Of a stretch of 64,000 bases of DNA, positions 1-11,859 are shown in pieces. Made by a program: the position numbers and the translations under genes. Under the pieces are notes generated by a model, which was not told the DNA's origin, ran no database searches, and saw only the letters and a program-made list of their open reading frames with translations. Source of the DNA: Aristolochia californica (lineage: Eukaryota > Streptophyta > Magnoliopsida > Piperales > Aristolochiaceae); NCBI GenBank assembly GCA_029961685.1, contig JARWKL010000006.1, positions 3,100,001 to 3,164,000 of the forward strand, written 5' to 3'. Numbering within the stretch: position 1 is the stretch's first letter; the number at the start of each line of letters is the position of its first letter.

Positions 1-525
1 TATCATATTTACCCGACATATCCATTCAGATTCACCAACACCCAATCAATAAATTTTAAACCAAATCACCAAAACACCGCAGAACCAAACTATAAGAAAT
101 TCTAATTGAGAATGAAACTAGAATTACCTCAAAAACAATCTGTCTGTCTGCTGTTTGCGTGGTGTACAATAGAAAAATTCTAAATGGAAAAGTACCTCGA
201 TGCAGATGAAATGCCTCCCGAAATCGGGATTTCGGCGCCATGAAACCTCAGGTTTGGCGCCCTTGAGTTCGGTAAGTTTTGAACCCTATCTGCGGCGATG
301 GCAACTGCAATTCCGGCCACGACGACGGCAATGACAACATTGTGTGACGATTCTGGCAACAACGACGTCCTGCTCGAGCTTCTGAGTCTCGAGACTCTGT
401 TTCTCGACGACTCACTCTCTTCTGCCGGCAACAACGACGTCGTTGATTCCGCCCTAGCTGCTTCTCACAACAACGTATTTGGCAAGACCAAGCATCTTCC
501 CCAGTCTGAAGCTCTGATACCAGTT
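1..525 (-). mobile_element. Internal part of a small LTR element, 5' end only
   Basis: On the minus strand this region follows an LTR and a primer-binding site complementary to initiator Met-tRNA (GCTCTGATACCA on the + strand, 511-522). Downstream of it on the minus strand lies GC-rich sequence rich in Ser/Val/Ala codons (about 180-510), with no gag, protease or RT motifs. Two minus-strand GAGGTA-type sites (near 126 and 195) resemble splice donors. The internal region may be captured host gene sequence rather than retroelement coding sequence. The rest of the element lies beyond the left edge. Confidence 0.5.
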
Positions 526-699
526 TGTTAGGGTTTTTCTAGGTTGAGAAGAAGACGGAAGAGAGAACAGAGAGACGAGAGTGACGAGATTTTAAATTTT
601 TTGATTATTCACTCACATTTAGAGTCTAGGGTTATACATAATATATAAATAGATACATGGCCCACTGGGCTCACACAACAATTTGGATCAAACATAACA
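526..699 (-). repeat. 5' LTR of the small minus-strand LTR element
   Basis: The segment begins TGTTAGGG and ends CATAACA, giving TGTTA/TAACA terminal inverted ends. It lies three bases from the Met-tRNA primer-binding site. Its outer edge touches the RT reading frame of the gypsy element (the codons for YEWLVM resume at about 700), so the element probably inserted into the gypsy pol. The partner LTR is outside the window. Confidence 0.55.
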
Positions 700-1949
700 G
701 TATGAGTGGTTAGTCATGTCGTTTGGATTAACTAATGCACCTAGCACTTTCATACACTTAATGAACCATGTTTTGCATGTTTTCATTGGTAGATTCGTTG
801 TTGTTTATCTTGATGATATTCTCATTTATAGCAAGAATTTGAATAATCCTGTATCACATTTGCAGTCCATTTTGGAGGTGCTTAGAAAGGAGATGTTATA
901 TGTTAACCTCACAAAGTGTACTTTCTGCACCGATAAGATTATTTTTCTAGGTTTTGTGGTGAGTGCTAAAGGTATTGAGGTTGATGAAGAGAAGATCAAA
1001 GCCATCCAAGAGTGGCCGACCCCCTCTAGTGTAGGTAATGTTCGAAGTTTTCATGGAATTGCTAGTTTTTACAGGAGCTTCGTGAAAGATTTTAACACTA
1101 TCGCTGCACCGCTTACCGAAGTTATCAAGAAGAACGTTGCGTTCAAATGGGGAGAAGAGCAAGAGAAGGCGTTTCAGCTTCTTAAACATAAGCTTACTCA
1201 CGCTCCTGTACTTGCTTTACCTAATTTTTCTACAACATTTGAAATTGAATGTGATACTTCTGGTGTAGGTATAGGCATTGTACTGATGCAGGAAGGGAAT
1301 CCACTTGCGTACTTTAGCGAGAAGCTAAGCAAAGCTGCACTTAACTACCCCACTTATGACAAATAGTTGTGTGCCTTGATTCGAGCATTAGAGACATGGC
1401 AATACTTGTGGCCAAAGGAGTTTGTGATTCGTACGGATCATGAATCCTTGAAACATTTGAAAGGTCAACACAAACTGAACAGATATGCTCAATGGGTTGA
1501 GTTCTTTGAAACATTTTCTTATGTCATTCGGTATCTAAACAAGGTAAGGAAAATGTGGTTGCAGATGCACTTTCACGCAAGTATACCTTAATCTCTACTT
1601 TTGATGCTAAATTTCTTGGTTTTGAGCACAGTAAGGAACTTTATCATGATGACCACGTTTTTGGGGAAGTTTATAGTGCTTGTGAAAATTTTGTAGTGGG
1701 TAAATTCTATAGGCATGAGGGCTTCTTGTTTCGAGAGACTAAATTGTGTACCTAATTGTTCAATGAAAGATTTGTTAGTTCGAGAATCCTATAGTGGGGG
1801 TTTAATGGAACACTTTGGAGTCGCTAAGACCCTGGCTATTTTGCAAGAGCACTTCTATTGGCCACACATGAAACGGAATGTTGAGAGAATTTGTGGTAGA
1901 TGTGTCACTTGTAGGCAAGTAAAATCGAAGGTTCAGCCACATGGTCTTT

Positions 1950-1981
<32 letters not shown>

Positions 1982-3082
1982 TACCTATTCCCAGTGCACC
2001 TTTAATTGATATCTCGATGGACTTTGTTTTGGATTTACCTAGGAGTCGACGTGGGAGGGACTCAATCTTTGTGGTTGAAGATTGGTTTTCTAAGATGACT
2101 CATTTTATTCCTTGTTATAAAACTGTTGATGCTTCTCATGTTGCAGATTTGTTCTTTAGGGGGATTGTCAATTATGGTATGCCTAGGACAATCGTGTCAG
2201 ATCGGGATGTTAAGTTATTGAGTTACTTTTGGAAGACATTACGGGAAAAACTAAGAACGAAACTTTTGTTTTCTACTACTTGTCATCCTCAAACCGATGG
2301 TCAAACAAAAGTAGTGAATAGGACTTTATCCACTTTGTTGAGGGCAGTCATTGGTAAGAACATTAAGACTTGAGTTTGCTTATAATCGTACCATCCATTG
2401 TACAACTAAGTGCTCACCATTTGAAACTGTTTATGGTTTTAATCCTTTAACTCCTTTAGATTTATCACCTTTACCTGTTTTTGAGTATGTGAATTTAGAT
2501 GGTAAGAAGAAGGCAGAATTTGTGAAGCAACTCCATGAAAGGGTTCGGGTCAACATAGAGAAGAAAACCGAACAATAACTCAAGCAAGCTAACAAGGGAC
2601 GTCACAAGCTAGTTTTTGAGGTCGGTGATTGGGTGTGGATACATATGAGGAAAGACAGATTTCCAGCACAAAGACGTTCTAAGTTGCGGCCCCGAGGAGA
2701 CAAACCATTTCTAGTGCTAGAACGGATCAATGACAATGCCTACGGACTTGACTTACCTGGTGACTACAATGTTAGTGCTACATTTAATGTTACCGATTTA
2801 AGTCCTTATGATGTAGGTGACGATTTGAGGACAAATCCTTCTCAAGAAGAGTGGAATGATGAGGACATCGAGACTAAACAGAATACTCGTGAACCAATTC
2901 AAGTTCCAGTTGGTTCAGTGACGAGGGCACGAGCTAAAAGAGTCAAAGAAATGCTGAATAACTTAGTCCGGAGAGTCCTACAACAAGAAAAGAGTGTGGT
3001 CACTACGGAGGGGGAACAAAGGCTGGTTTTATTCATCAAAGTTGATCTGGAAGAGAGCCCAACAGCCATACACGTGCATTGA
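700..3082 (+). pseudogene. Decayed Ty3/gypsy pol (RT, RNase H, integrase)
   Basis: This is the 3' two-thirds of a gypsy polyprotein read in several frames. RT has [11 protein letters not shown] (about 716-750) and the catalytic YLDDILIYS (about 808-834). RNase H has [11 protein letters not shown] (about 1253) and [12 protein letters not shown] (about 1430). The integrase zinc-binding part has HFGVAK..H and CGRCVTC (about 1810-1920). The integrase core has [20 protein letters not shown] (2017) and [10 protein letters not shown] (about 2281). The C-terminal tail ends in a FNVTDLSPYDVGDDLRTNP stretch (about 2784-2840). Decay signs are an in-frame stop at 1364, a frame change near 1550, a stop at about 1753, a C run at 1951-1981, a deletion of the integrase 3' part near 2365 and a stop at 2576. 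Gag and protease are missing to the left because of the element at 1-699. It cannot be active. Confidence 0.9.
1951..1981. repeat. Homopolymer C run (31 C)
   Basis: Thirty-one consecutive C occur inside the gypsy integrase frame, between the codons for HGLY and a Pro-rich segment. Related polyproteins have a short Pro/Leu stretch here, so the run looks like slippage expansion, or an assembly artefact. On the minus strand it is a G run able to form a quadruplex. Confidence 0.9.
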
Positions 3083-3091
3083 GGAAGGGCA

Positions 3092-3640
3092 TGTGGTGAG
3101 AAGATCTCGTGGGACCCACAAGGATATCCACGAGTTGGTAATTTGTCCTAGAAGGGCATGTGGTTAGAAGATCTCAGAAGATCTCGTGGAATCCACAAGA
3201 ATCTCTACGAATTGGCAACTTATCCTAGAGATCACGTTAGAATTAAATTAGGTTTCTACTTTGGCTAAGTTACTTAAGTTTTCCTTTAATTGAATGTAAT
3301 TAGGGGAACGGATTCATTCCGTAGATTCTACCACGTCCTCCATTATAAATAGAGGACTTGTACACGGATTTAAAAACCTTTTGATTTAATTCATAATTGA
3401 GAGTTATTCTTCTTGAGTTCTTGACGGAATTTTTTGAACTTAACAGAGTTTTTTTTTTCCTATGGCGTTCATATGACTTATCAACGGATTTCCATCCCGT
3501 TTGTGGCGTCTTCACCATACCAAGGTTCTTGCTTTGCTAAGCAACAGGTCATGGTTTTCCATCAAACTTGAAAGGTCTTGGGGACAATTACTAGATTTGG
3601 TATTCGGTTTCGTTACAGGTTGACTTGGTTCGTATCACTT
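3092..3640 (+). repeat. Probable 3' LTR of the gypsy element
   Basis: It follows a purine-rich GAGGAAGGGCA and starts TGTGGTGAG. A TATAAATAG box at about 3344 precedes a probable transcription start, as in LTR promoters. The first 135 bases hold two imperfect copies of a roughly 70-base unit (from about 3088 and 3157). The right border is uncertain: a CGTATCA at 3631 or TAACA at 3668 could be the end. Confidence 0.55.
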
Positions 3641-4240
3641 TTTCCTAGTGATCTGCTTGTTCCATGTTAACACGCCTTCTCTCTGATCAACCAGGACTTG
3701 TTTCTTTTGTATGTCCATAAATTCTACCATACTACTAACCAACTTCTGAAAACACAAACAAACTGGAAGAATGATAGCTTGTTTCCAATTGGATAATTGT
3801 TATAGAATTTGAATCTGTTGGCAGATTCATGAATCTCAAAACTGAGTTGAGAAAGAGCCTCAAAATACATTTCTGGAGAGAAGGGAAACTATGAACCTCA
3901 ATGTTGTAGGTACCTCTTGAAGCTTAGACCTTTACTAGCTGATTTTGAAGTTGCTTATGTTTCTTTGTACTTATGCCTGAGAGGATGTTTGTGTCTAAGA
4001 CAAGATGAATGTCAAACTAATATGGAGTGTAAGCTTAGTAAATAGACACACCTTAGGGGGGCTTAGTCAACTTGATGCAAGAGATGAACTTTAGCCACAT
4101 TACTTAGTTGTCTCCTAACATCGTTAGTGGCGCACTAGCACCCGATTCATGTTGATGAATCAGATGAATCCAAAAATAACACCCACGGTTTAATTTCGGG
4201 TATCCAGATTTCGCAGTATATTGCGAATCATCCAAATGAA
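3641..4240. other. Intergenic, no recognisable feature
   Basis: No long open frame, repeat or known motif was seen. It may be flanking DNA or decayed transposon sequence. Confidence 0.5.
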
Positions 4241-5130
4241 GTGAGTGGGATGCATCAAAACCTCGTCAAAAAAAAAATTTGGTCTCTCTCTTGCACTCTT
4301 TCCTCTCTCGGTTTCCTTCTTCTCTCGTCTCTTCTTCCTCCGAAATTTTTTTCCTCCCTCTTGGCCTCCATCACCCTTCTCCCTTCTCCCTCTTGGCCTC
4401 CCTTTCCCTTCTCCCTCTTGCTACGAACGTCCTCTTGACCTCCCTCTCTCTCTCGCACTTGCTCTCCCTCTTGGCCTCCCTCTCCCTTCTCCCTATTGTT
4501 ACTCTCTTTTTCCCCAAAATACCTCTCGATTACATTCGATTTTCCCTATTTCGATTTCGATTTTCGACATTTTGGTGTCAATTTCTTCAATTCTACATCA
4601 ATTCAACTTTGATTTCACCCTTTGGCTTCGATTTTCCCAAAATTTCAGAAGGTAAGCCTAAACCTTAATTTTTTTTCAATTAATTTAGCATTATATTTTA
4701 TTTAATTTTAATTTTTTTGCGTAATTTTTATTGATTGTTGCATAATTGTGAGATTTAGGGTTAGGCTTTGTGATATTTATGATTCAATTTCGTCTTTATA
4801 GGGTTTAATTTTTGGATTAGGGTTTTGTGTATTTAGGGGTTGATTCAATGTATTTAAGGGTTTATGATTTTTTTTTTTTAAATAGGGCTCTTGGTTTTTA
4901 GGGTGATAGGGTTTAGGATTTAGGGTTTGGGGCTTTTAGGGTTTTTAAGGTCTAACGTTTAGGGTTTAGGGTTTTTTGAATTTTTTTTAGGGTTCTTAGT
5001 TTTTTGGGTGATAGGGTTTAGGGTTAAGGGTTTGGAGCTTTTAGGGGTTTAAGGTTAACAGAAGTTAGGGTTTTAGGATTTTTGGATCTTTTTAATTTTT
5101 TTAGGGCTCTCGGTTAGGGTTTAGGTTTTG
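4241..5130. repeat. Pyrimidine-rich tract followed by telomere-like repeats
   Basis: 4265-4510 is a C/T tract rich in CTCCCTCTTGGC-type motifs; its open frames in three phases reflect composition. A similar string (TTCTTCCTCCGAAATT) occurs in the hAT leader near 15305, so this may be the left part of a related element. From about 4750 to 5130 the + strand carries many degenerate copies of the plant telomere unit (GGGTTTAGGGTTT variants) mixed with T runs. Confidence 0.6.
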
Positions 5131-5547
5131 GAGTGTTAGCCCAGTTCAAACAAGGTTGAATCGCCTACACAGGCGTCTATTTGCCAACGAAACCCAACCC
5201 CTATCACTGACGAGGTATAATTCGTTGCGACTGTAAAGTCATATGGGGCTCTACCAGGGGTGTTTGGTGATTTTGGACTTGATGTGTGTGTTTTTTCATT
5301 GTTTAGTGCATCTATAATGAAATTAGTTAGATTAATTTTGAAATATTTTGAAATGTTGTTGAAAATTTTTGAAGTATTTTGGAATGATTTTACCATGTGG
5401 TGAGGAGATTCGGGTGTTATAAATATCCAACAGACTACCATATTGATCCACATAATGTCTGCAACCACTACTATAAATGAATGCCATCAAATATAGTTTC
5501 ATATCAAGAATTTAAGTTTTTTGAAAAGTTTGCTCATTTGTGTGTAG
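5131..5547. other. Intergenic, unresolved
   Basis: The minus frame at 5136-5468 has no recognisable domain. The stretch leads into the BiP fragment without any upstream HSP70 coding sequence. Nothing else was seen. Confidence 0.4.
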
Positions 5548-6124
5548 GTCTTCGAGGGTGAAAGGAGTCTCACCAAGGACTGTAGAGAGCTAGGAAGGTT
5601 TGATCTTCCTGGGATTCCTCCTTCTCCAAGGTCTGTCTCCTGTCTTATTAGCCAGTAGAGTTAATATCTTTCATTGAATGGAGAAGCATTTCTGAACGTT
5701 TGTTTTTCATCTGCGCAGGGGCACTCCTCAGATTGAAATCACATTCAAGGTTGATGCCAATGGTATCCTGAACGTGAAGGCAGAGGACAAGGGCACTGGC
5801 AAATCAGAGAAGATTACCATCACCAATGACAAGGACTGTCTGAGCCAGGAAGAGATCGTATGGTCCGCGGGCGAACGGTGAAGGAGAAGATTGATGCCAG
5901 AAACAGCTTGGAGACGTACGTCTACAACATGAAGTACCAGATCAATGACAAGGCCAAGCTGGCCGACAAGTTGGAATCTGAGGAGAAGTAGAAGATCGAA
6001 GCTGCCGTCAAGGAGACGCTGGAGTGGCTCGATGAGAACCAGACTACCAAGAGAAGCTGAAGGAGGTGGAAGCTGTTTGCAACCCAACCATCACGGCTGT
6101 CTATCAGAGATCAGGTGGTGCGGA
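5548..6124 (+). pseudogene. BiP-like (ER HSP70) pseudogene, 3' fragment
   Basis: Two exon-like blocks match the substrate-binding domain of plant BiP. Block A (5548-5630) reads [12 protein letters not shown]..; block B (5719-6124) reads [43 protein letters not shown] and [10 protein letters not shown], ending at the YQRSGG position. The 88-base intron between them keeps GT..AG, and the AG|G codon is correctly split. The copy is therefore DNA-derived, not a retrocopy. Damage: the segment equivalent to the EAEEFAEEDKK region is deleted near 5865-5880, shifting the frame with a stop in the new frame. An in-frame TAG follows EEK (about 5988), and a second deletion occurs before the KLKEVEAV region near 6046. 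The whole ATPase domain is absent. A functional BiP would be about 660 residues and ER-lumenal. Confidence 0.9.
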
Positions 6125-7420
6125 TTATCTTTACCAAATTTATTTTATGTTTTGACCAGGTCCAGATTCCCCCTACTATCAAAGATTCGCCAGCAACGCC
6201 GCCCTCGTTTGCCACACGAAACCATGGGTCCTTCCGCACGTCCACACGTGTGTTCTTTTATTGTCCCATTATAACAACAATTACGTGCCCGACCAAAAAT
6301 AGAAGCACAAAAGGACAAGCGAATTGGGTAGTCCCAGATCTTCCTAACCTGGCCCCACCATTGACGGACAACCCCACCCGGACCCACCACCCATCTAACC
6401 CACTACGACCAAAGGATTAGTTTAGTCCAAGCAAACGATTACGAGACTTAATTAACTTATAATTAAGCCATTGCATGTGACATTGAATCCGGTGAACGCA
6501 TGCTTTTGTCGTTTTCCACGCCTTTTATAATTTCGAAAACCCGGGCGGGCCAACCGGGCCTTTGACTTTTCAGCGATTTTTCCCGCAATTCCTTTCCACG
6601 CGGCCCCAATTATTAAATCGGGCTTTGTTGACTGCGTTCGTCATCTTTTTTTTTTTTTTTTTTGAAAAACTTTTAAAAGAATTTTAAATAGGCGACTAGT
6701 GAGTCGCGTCGCGACGAGGATCCCTGCCATTTGACTACGTGATGGGGACGTGAACCGGTTCCCGCGAGACGCGGTGTGAACCGTCAGATGAAACGGTAGG
6801 TTGCGTGCATTTGACACGTGGAGAGTCCGACAGATTTGGATCCCGAGTAATGAGAAGCGGACAAGATCCCCTGACGGGGTCGTTGAGCCGTATAGGCTAT
6901 CCCACTCGTCACGTCTTTTGTGTAATGACATTATTACCCCTGTCTGCTTCATTTATGACGGAAATCCCCGTAACCTTTTTCTGCGGATCTTGTTGAATTT
7001 TTTTTTAATTCAGTTTTGTAGGATAAAAAATATTATAAAAATATATTCTCGAACTCATAAAAATATTTAAATATTTATTCTAATTTTTAATAATTTTTAA
7101 TTTTTATATTTGAATTTTTTAAAACTGGTCAGAAGAAATTGTTTATAAAAATATAAATTTAATTAAATATTGAATTATTATTAAATAAAACTGCTCGTCC
7201 GGATTATTTTTGAAACTTAAGTGTTTTTTTTTTTTAAAAAGTCTTCGTAAATAAATGACGACGAACCACTGAATTAAAGTAGCTTTTTAAGGGGACAGGG
7301 GGTATTTACGGTCAAAGTGTCGGGCTTTTGCCAGCGCAACAGCCTCCACCTCATCATGAGTGCCAACGTGGCTCTGATATGGCAAAACCTCATAAACCTC
7401 TTTGCTGTTCTTTTCAGTTG
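6125..7420. other. Intergenic with PP2C upstream region
   Basis: GC-moderate sequence to about 6990, a very AT-rich part (7000-7260), then the proximal upstream region of the PP2C gene. Open frames here (6115-6420, 6641-6952) have no domain signature and overlap on both strands. I could not assign a TATA box with confidence. Confidence 0.45.
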
Positions 7421-7699
7421 TCAGAGTGGTACGAAGAAAGAAAGAAAAATAAAAGAAAACGCCGGCTCTTACAGTAGAGAGAGAAAGTAGAGAAGGAGAA
7501 GAAGCAGCAGCAGCAGCAGGAAAGTCTACTATCTACAGGAACTCCCGCCCTAAAGTCTAAAAGAAAAATTGAAAACAAAAGTTAAGAGAGAGAAAACAGA
7601 AAAAACTCAGATAAAGAAAGAAACGCTCTTTCTCTCTCTCTTTCTCTGGTTTGGTCGTCCCTCTGATGGAAGACTGATCTCTCCCTCTCAAATGAAAAA
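7421..7699 (+). promoter_or_regulatory. Purine-rich 5' leader of the PP2C gene
   Basis: The sequence is dominated by GA/AAAG tracts with a CAG run (about 7505-7521) and a CT run (about 7628-7647). This is typical of long plant 5' UTRs. It lies directly upstream of the PP2C start codon. The transcription start is not determined. Confidence 0.45.
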
Positions 7700-10120
7700 A
7701 TGGGGAGCGGATTCTCCCGCCTCCTCTTGCCGTCCTGTCTCAAAGCCGCCCCTGAGGATACCGATCTGATATTTGCGTCGGGGCCGTTGGACGAAACCCT
7801 TGGCCACTCGTTCTGCTACGTTCGATCCTCCGCTCGCTTCCTCTCCCCGTCGCAGTCCGACCGCTTCTCCCCCTCCCACTCTGCTCGCTTCAAATCCATC
7901 TCCGGCGCATCCGTCTCCGCCAATACCTCCACCCCCAGGACTGTGCTGCAACCGGACCTTATTCACCAGAATGCCACTGACCCGCCTAATCTTTCCTCCA
8001 CCAAACCCTTCGAGAGTACATCCTCTTTCGGCGTCATTCCTCTCCAGCCGCTTCCCCCAGGCGCCGACTCCGGCCCCCTCGATCGTGGGTTCTTCATGTC
8101 CGGGCCTATCGAGCGTGGCGCGGTCTCTGGTCCCCTAGATGGTGACTCCTCCGCCGGTGGCATCCCTTTCTCTGCTCCGCTCGGCGGGGCGTATGTGAAA
8201 AGCAAGAAGAAGAAGCGCTTCTCGCGGAAGTCCTTTAATCGGAGCTTTTCCGTGGTGCCCGTCCGTAATTTCGTCGGAGGGCGTAAAGACAACTCCGAGT
8301 TGAAAGGTAGAGGAGAGTTCGGGGAGAATGTTCAGTGGGCTCACGGCATGGCCGGGGAGGATCGTGTTCACGTCGTTGTGTCCGAAGATCAACGCTGGCT
8401 CTTCTTTGGAATCTACGACGGATTTAACGGACCCGACGCGCCGGAGTTCCTCATGGGTAATCTCTACCGCGCAGTCTTTAACGAACTGGATGGTCTCTTT
8501 TGGGACGAAACTAGCAAAGACTCTGCTACAGTTCTCGGCCAACAGGAGGATAAGGAAGGAATTCCGGAAGTTGTTGACGAGCAACCGGGAAATGAAGCTC
8601 AGTTATCAGGATGCGGCAAAGATTTGGTTAAGAAAGTGACATTTCAGTCCGATCAGGTGGATTTCAAAAGAGGTAAGAAACTTTGGGAACTTCTTGCTGA
8701 AGGGGATGAGGAGGACGACGGATTGGATCTCTCGGGTTCGAGTCGATATGCTTTCTCTATTAAATGTATAAACAAACCTCCCAAAAGGAGAACTCTTTCG
8801 TTTCCAAATCTGAAATACGGGTTTAACAGACCCAAAGAGCGGGATGACTGGGAGGTTAAGGAGAGACTAGGGCAGAGTTTTAGGAAGTATAAAGTGGGTC
8901 CAATTGATCACGACTCTGTGTTGAGAGCTCTGTCGCGTGCACTAGAAGCGACTGAGCTCGCATATCTGGAAATGACTGACAAGGTTCTTGATCGAAACCC
9001 GGAGTTGGCTTTGATGGGTTCTTGTTTGCTAGTTGTGTTGATGAAAGATGAAGATGTTTATATGATGAACGTGGGTGATAGTCGTGCTATAGTTGCACAA
9101 TATCAACCCCAGGATTTGGATCCGAGTGCTCAGGTCACTAGAGATCAAAACGGTGGCTTTGAGGAAGAAGGCATTGTTGAAGCAATTGAAGCCCCTGATC
9201 AGATAATGAGGTTAAGTGCACTGCAACTGTCCACTGATCACAGCACCAGCATTGAAGAAGTAAGATAAAAAGTTCTAAAGATGAACAGTTTCAGTCCAAT
9301 TCATGTTGAAATAGTGTTATGATGTTTTCAATTTTTTTCAGGAAGTCTTAAGAATTAAGGCAGAGCACCCAGATGACCCCCAGTGTATTTTAAATGATAG
9401 AGTTAAAGGACGTCTGAAAGTCACACGAGCCTTTGGAGCCGGATTTCTTAAACAGGTTTGATGTCCAGAATTCTAGTAACTCGTTTGTAAATGAACTGAT
9501 GTGCAGTTTTATGAAGTCCTACAGCTGTTTGATCGAATGAGTGTTATCCTGAATAATTGACTTATCTAGACTTATTTGTTGATGCAGCCCAAGTGGAACA
9601 ATGCATTGTTGGAAATGTTTCGGAACGAGTATATTGGTACGGCACCATATATATCATGCTCACCTTCTGTTTGTCACCATAAACTTGGTCCAACCGACCA
9701 TTTTCTTGTTCTTTCTTCCGATGGGCTGTATCAGTACTTGACCAATCAAGAGGTAGTTTCTTTTGTTGAAAGTTTTATGGAGAAATTTCCTGATGGAGAC
9801 CCTGCCCAGCATTTAATTGAGGAGCTCCTTTTCCGTGCTGCCAAGAAAGCTGGTAAAATGAAGTTCCTTTAAAAGTTATATCTTACTTTGTGCTCTATGC
9901 TTTCTTGCCCACTGTATTGCATATCCATCATAATATTTTCCTTTGCTCAATACCAAGATTGATGAAGTGAACACCGTCGGACTTGCCACTGCTATGGCAT
10001 ACTTTGTGAGTTCAAATGTGGTATATTTAATTGCAATGTGGAGAAGGAACACCAGCCATTGTTAGTTTGTAGATGCATTTCATAGGCTGCCTATATTCCT
10101 TCCACACAAAACATTTTTCT

Positions 10121-10152
<32 letters not shown>

Positions 10153-11859
10153 TTTGTGGAGACCAAGATAAAAACTATTGACTATCCAAAACCAAATGAT
10201 ACAACAGATTGGAGATGGCATTTAGCCGATCACGAAGTTGAACAAGGCTATGATGATGATGGAAAATGCAACAGGAGAAACCATCATAAGTTCCATTTAT
10301 CTTGATAAGTCCACTAGTGTTAACAGTTAAGAGAACCTCCAAAGGCAGAACTAATATGTACTTGAAACATTGTACTCTTAACGATCCAACCTATATTCTA
10401 CTCAAAAAAATTATTTGATACTTTTATTTGTCATTCCCCATTTTGCTTCAATCATTCTTGTTGTGGACCTTGGTGTGCTTCCCACAAGTTTTCGTCTGTT
10501 TCTTGCTTCATTTTGCCACTATTTGTTGCATCAAGTTCTTGAAATTTCATTCTACCTCTCAGTAGTTTTATTGAGCTCTTGCTTAGCAAAAATTTGACAT
10601 TTCCGCTCCATGGTGACCAAAATTTGGGACAGATAAAATTACTCAAACATCACATTGAGTAAATATTTGCATCAAGAGAATCTTGCATTGGTTTTTTATG
10701 CATGGATTGGATGCCTCAAGCATGAGCATTTGTATTTGAATAAAGGAGCATTTGAAACATGTACATGATACATGTGGCTTTGGGGAGTGCAATGGAGGTT
10801 TTATCCAGACACTCCTGAGGAGAACTACTTGCTGAAGTGAGTGAGCAATTTGTTTCTAATTAATGTGTACAGTAATTAACCTATTATCCATCTATAACTT
10901 TATTAAATTATTGCAAAACAACTTAAGACTGTAAACATTGCATGAAATCAGAGATGAATATCGGCAAATTACTTTACATAAAGAAAAATAAAGGAAACAT
11001 TGCATAAATTTTTAAATAATAAACGAAGAAAATATTTTTAACTCTTATCCAGGAGTTATTATAAGTCATTAGCACATTATAGACAAATATCTGAAAGTTA
11101 TCCTCATTTAATTCTTGCTTTTTCAGGTATTAGCTGAAAGCAATCTAGAGCACTGAAAATTTTCCATAAGTTTGTAACATTGGAAAGTAGAAATCATTTG
11201 TTGCACTAGAATGGAGTAAAGCAGTGTTATAAAACCCAAACCAGTCGGCCAGGTCACACTTCTTCCTGTATACAAAAGTGAAGACAAGGGGAAGAAAATC
11301 CCCCCTAAATTTTTTTATTTTTTAAATGAATGTTGAAGTTGTAATGATGTCAACACCAGGTCAAGTTTTATAACATTGGAGTGAACTTTTGAGAGTGAAA
11401 TCCTAGCTAGTCAATCCTGAAGCCTTCTTAACCTGGTGTGTGTTCAATAAACTGAACTTTTTGTGTTGCTGTAAAAATGATTGGTGTTCTACTACACAAG
11501 CTACTTCCTCTTATTTTTTTCAGTTATCCTACTGTTGATTAAAGAGAGTTATTGTATGGATTAAGCTACAAACTTTGAGGTGCAACGATTTAGATTTTTT
11601 TTGAATGATACAATTTAGAAATTTTTTATTTTCTTTATTGAATGCATTAGAAGTTTCAAATCAAAAATTATTTTCTCTGTTGTTCTTTTTCCTCAATCCT
11701 ATTGAATCTTCTGTGATGAATCTTTCACACACAGGGATGGATTTCCATGAATTATTGGACATACCACAAGGAGACCGCAGAAAGTACCATGATGATGTTA
11801 CAGTCATGGTCATCTCCCTCGAAGGAAGAATTTGGAAGTCATCTGGGAAATATTTGTGA
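7700..11859 (+). CDS. PLL1: POLTERGEIST-like PP2C (PLL1 type)
   Basis: Four exons, 7700-9259, 9342-9455, 9588-9852 and 11735-11859, close in phase to 687 residues. The protein starts MGSGFS, so Gly2 is a likely N-myristoylation site and membrane association is expected. The PLL1-like N-terminus has [31 protein letters not shown] and SAPLGGAY. The PP2C domain shows [15 protein letters not shown] (about 236-250, metal-binding Asp), [10 protein letters not shown] (about 457), [33 protein letters not shown] and [14 protein letters not shown] at the C-terminus. Arabidopsis POL/PLL1 act downstream of receptor kinases in meristem and vascular stem-cell maintenance, and that role is inferred here. 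A long acidic insert (about 270-400) lies inside the catalytic domain, as in this family. Intron 3 is about 1.9 kb. The next gene (PPR) is convergent. The overlapping minus frames are shadows. Confidence 0.92.

Noticed and set aside
4241..4668. Long open frames in the pyrimidine tract
   Set aside because: Three overlapping frames are open because of C/T composition and carry no domain.
4750..5130. A chromosome end
   Set aside because: Repeats are degenerate and flanked by genes and transposons on both sides.
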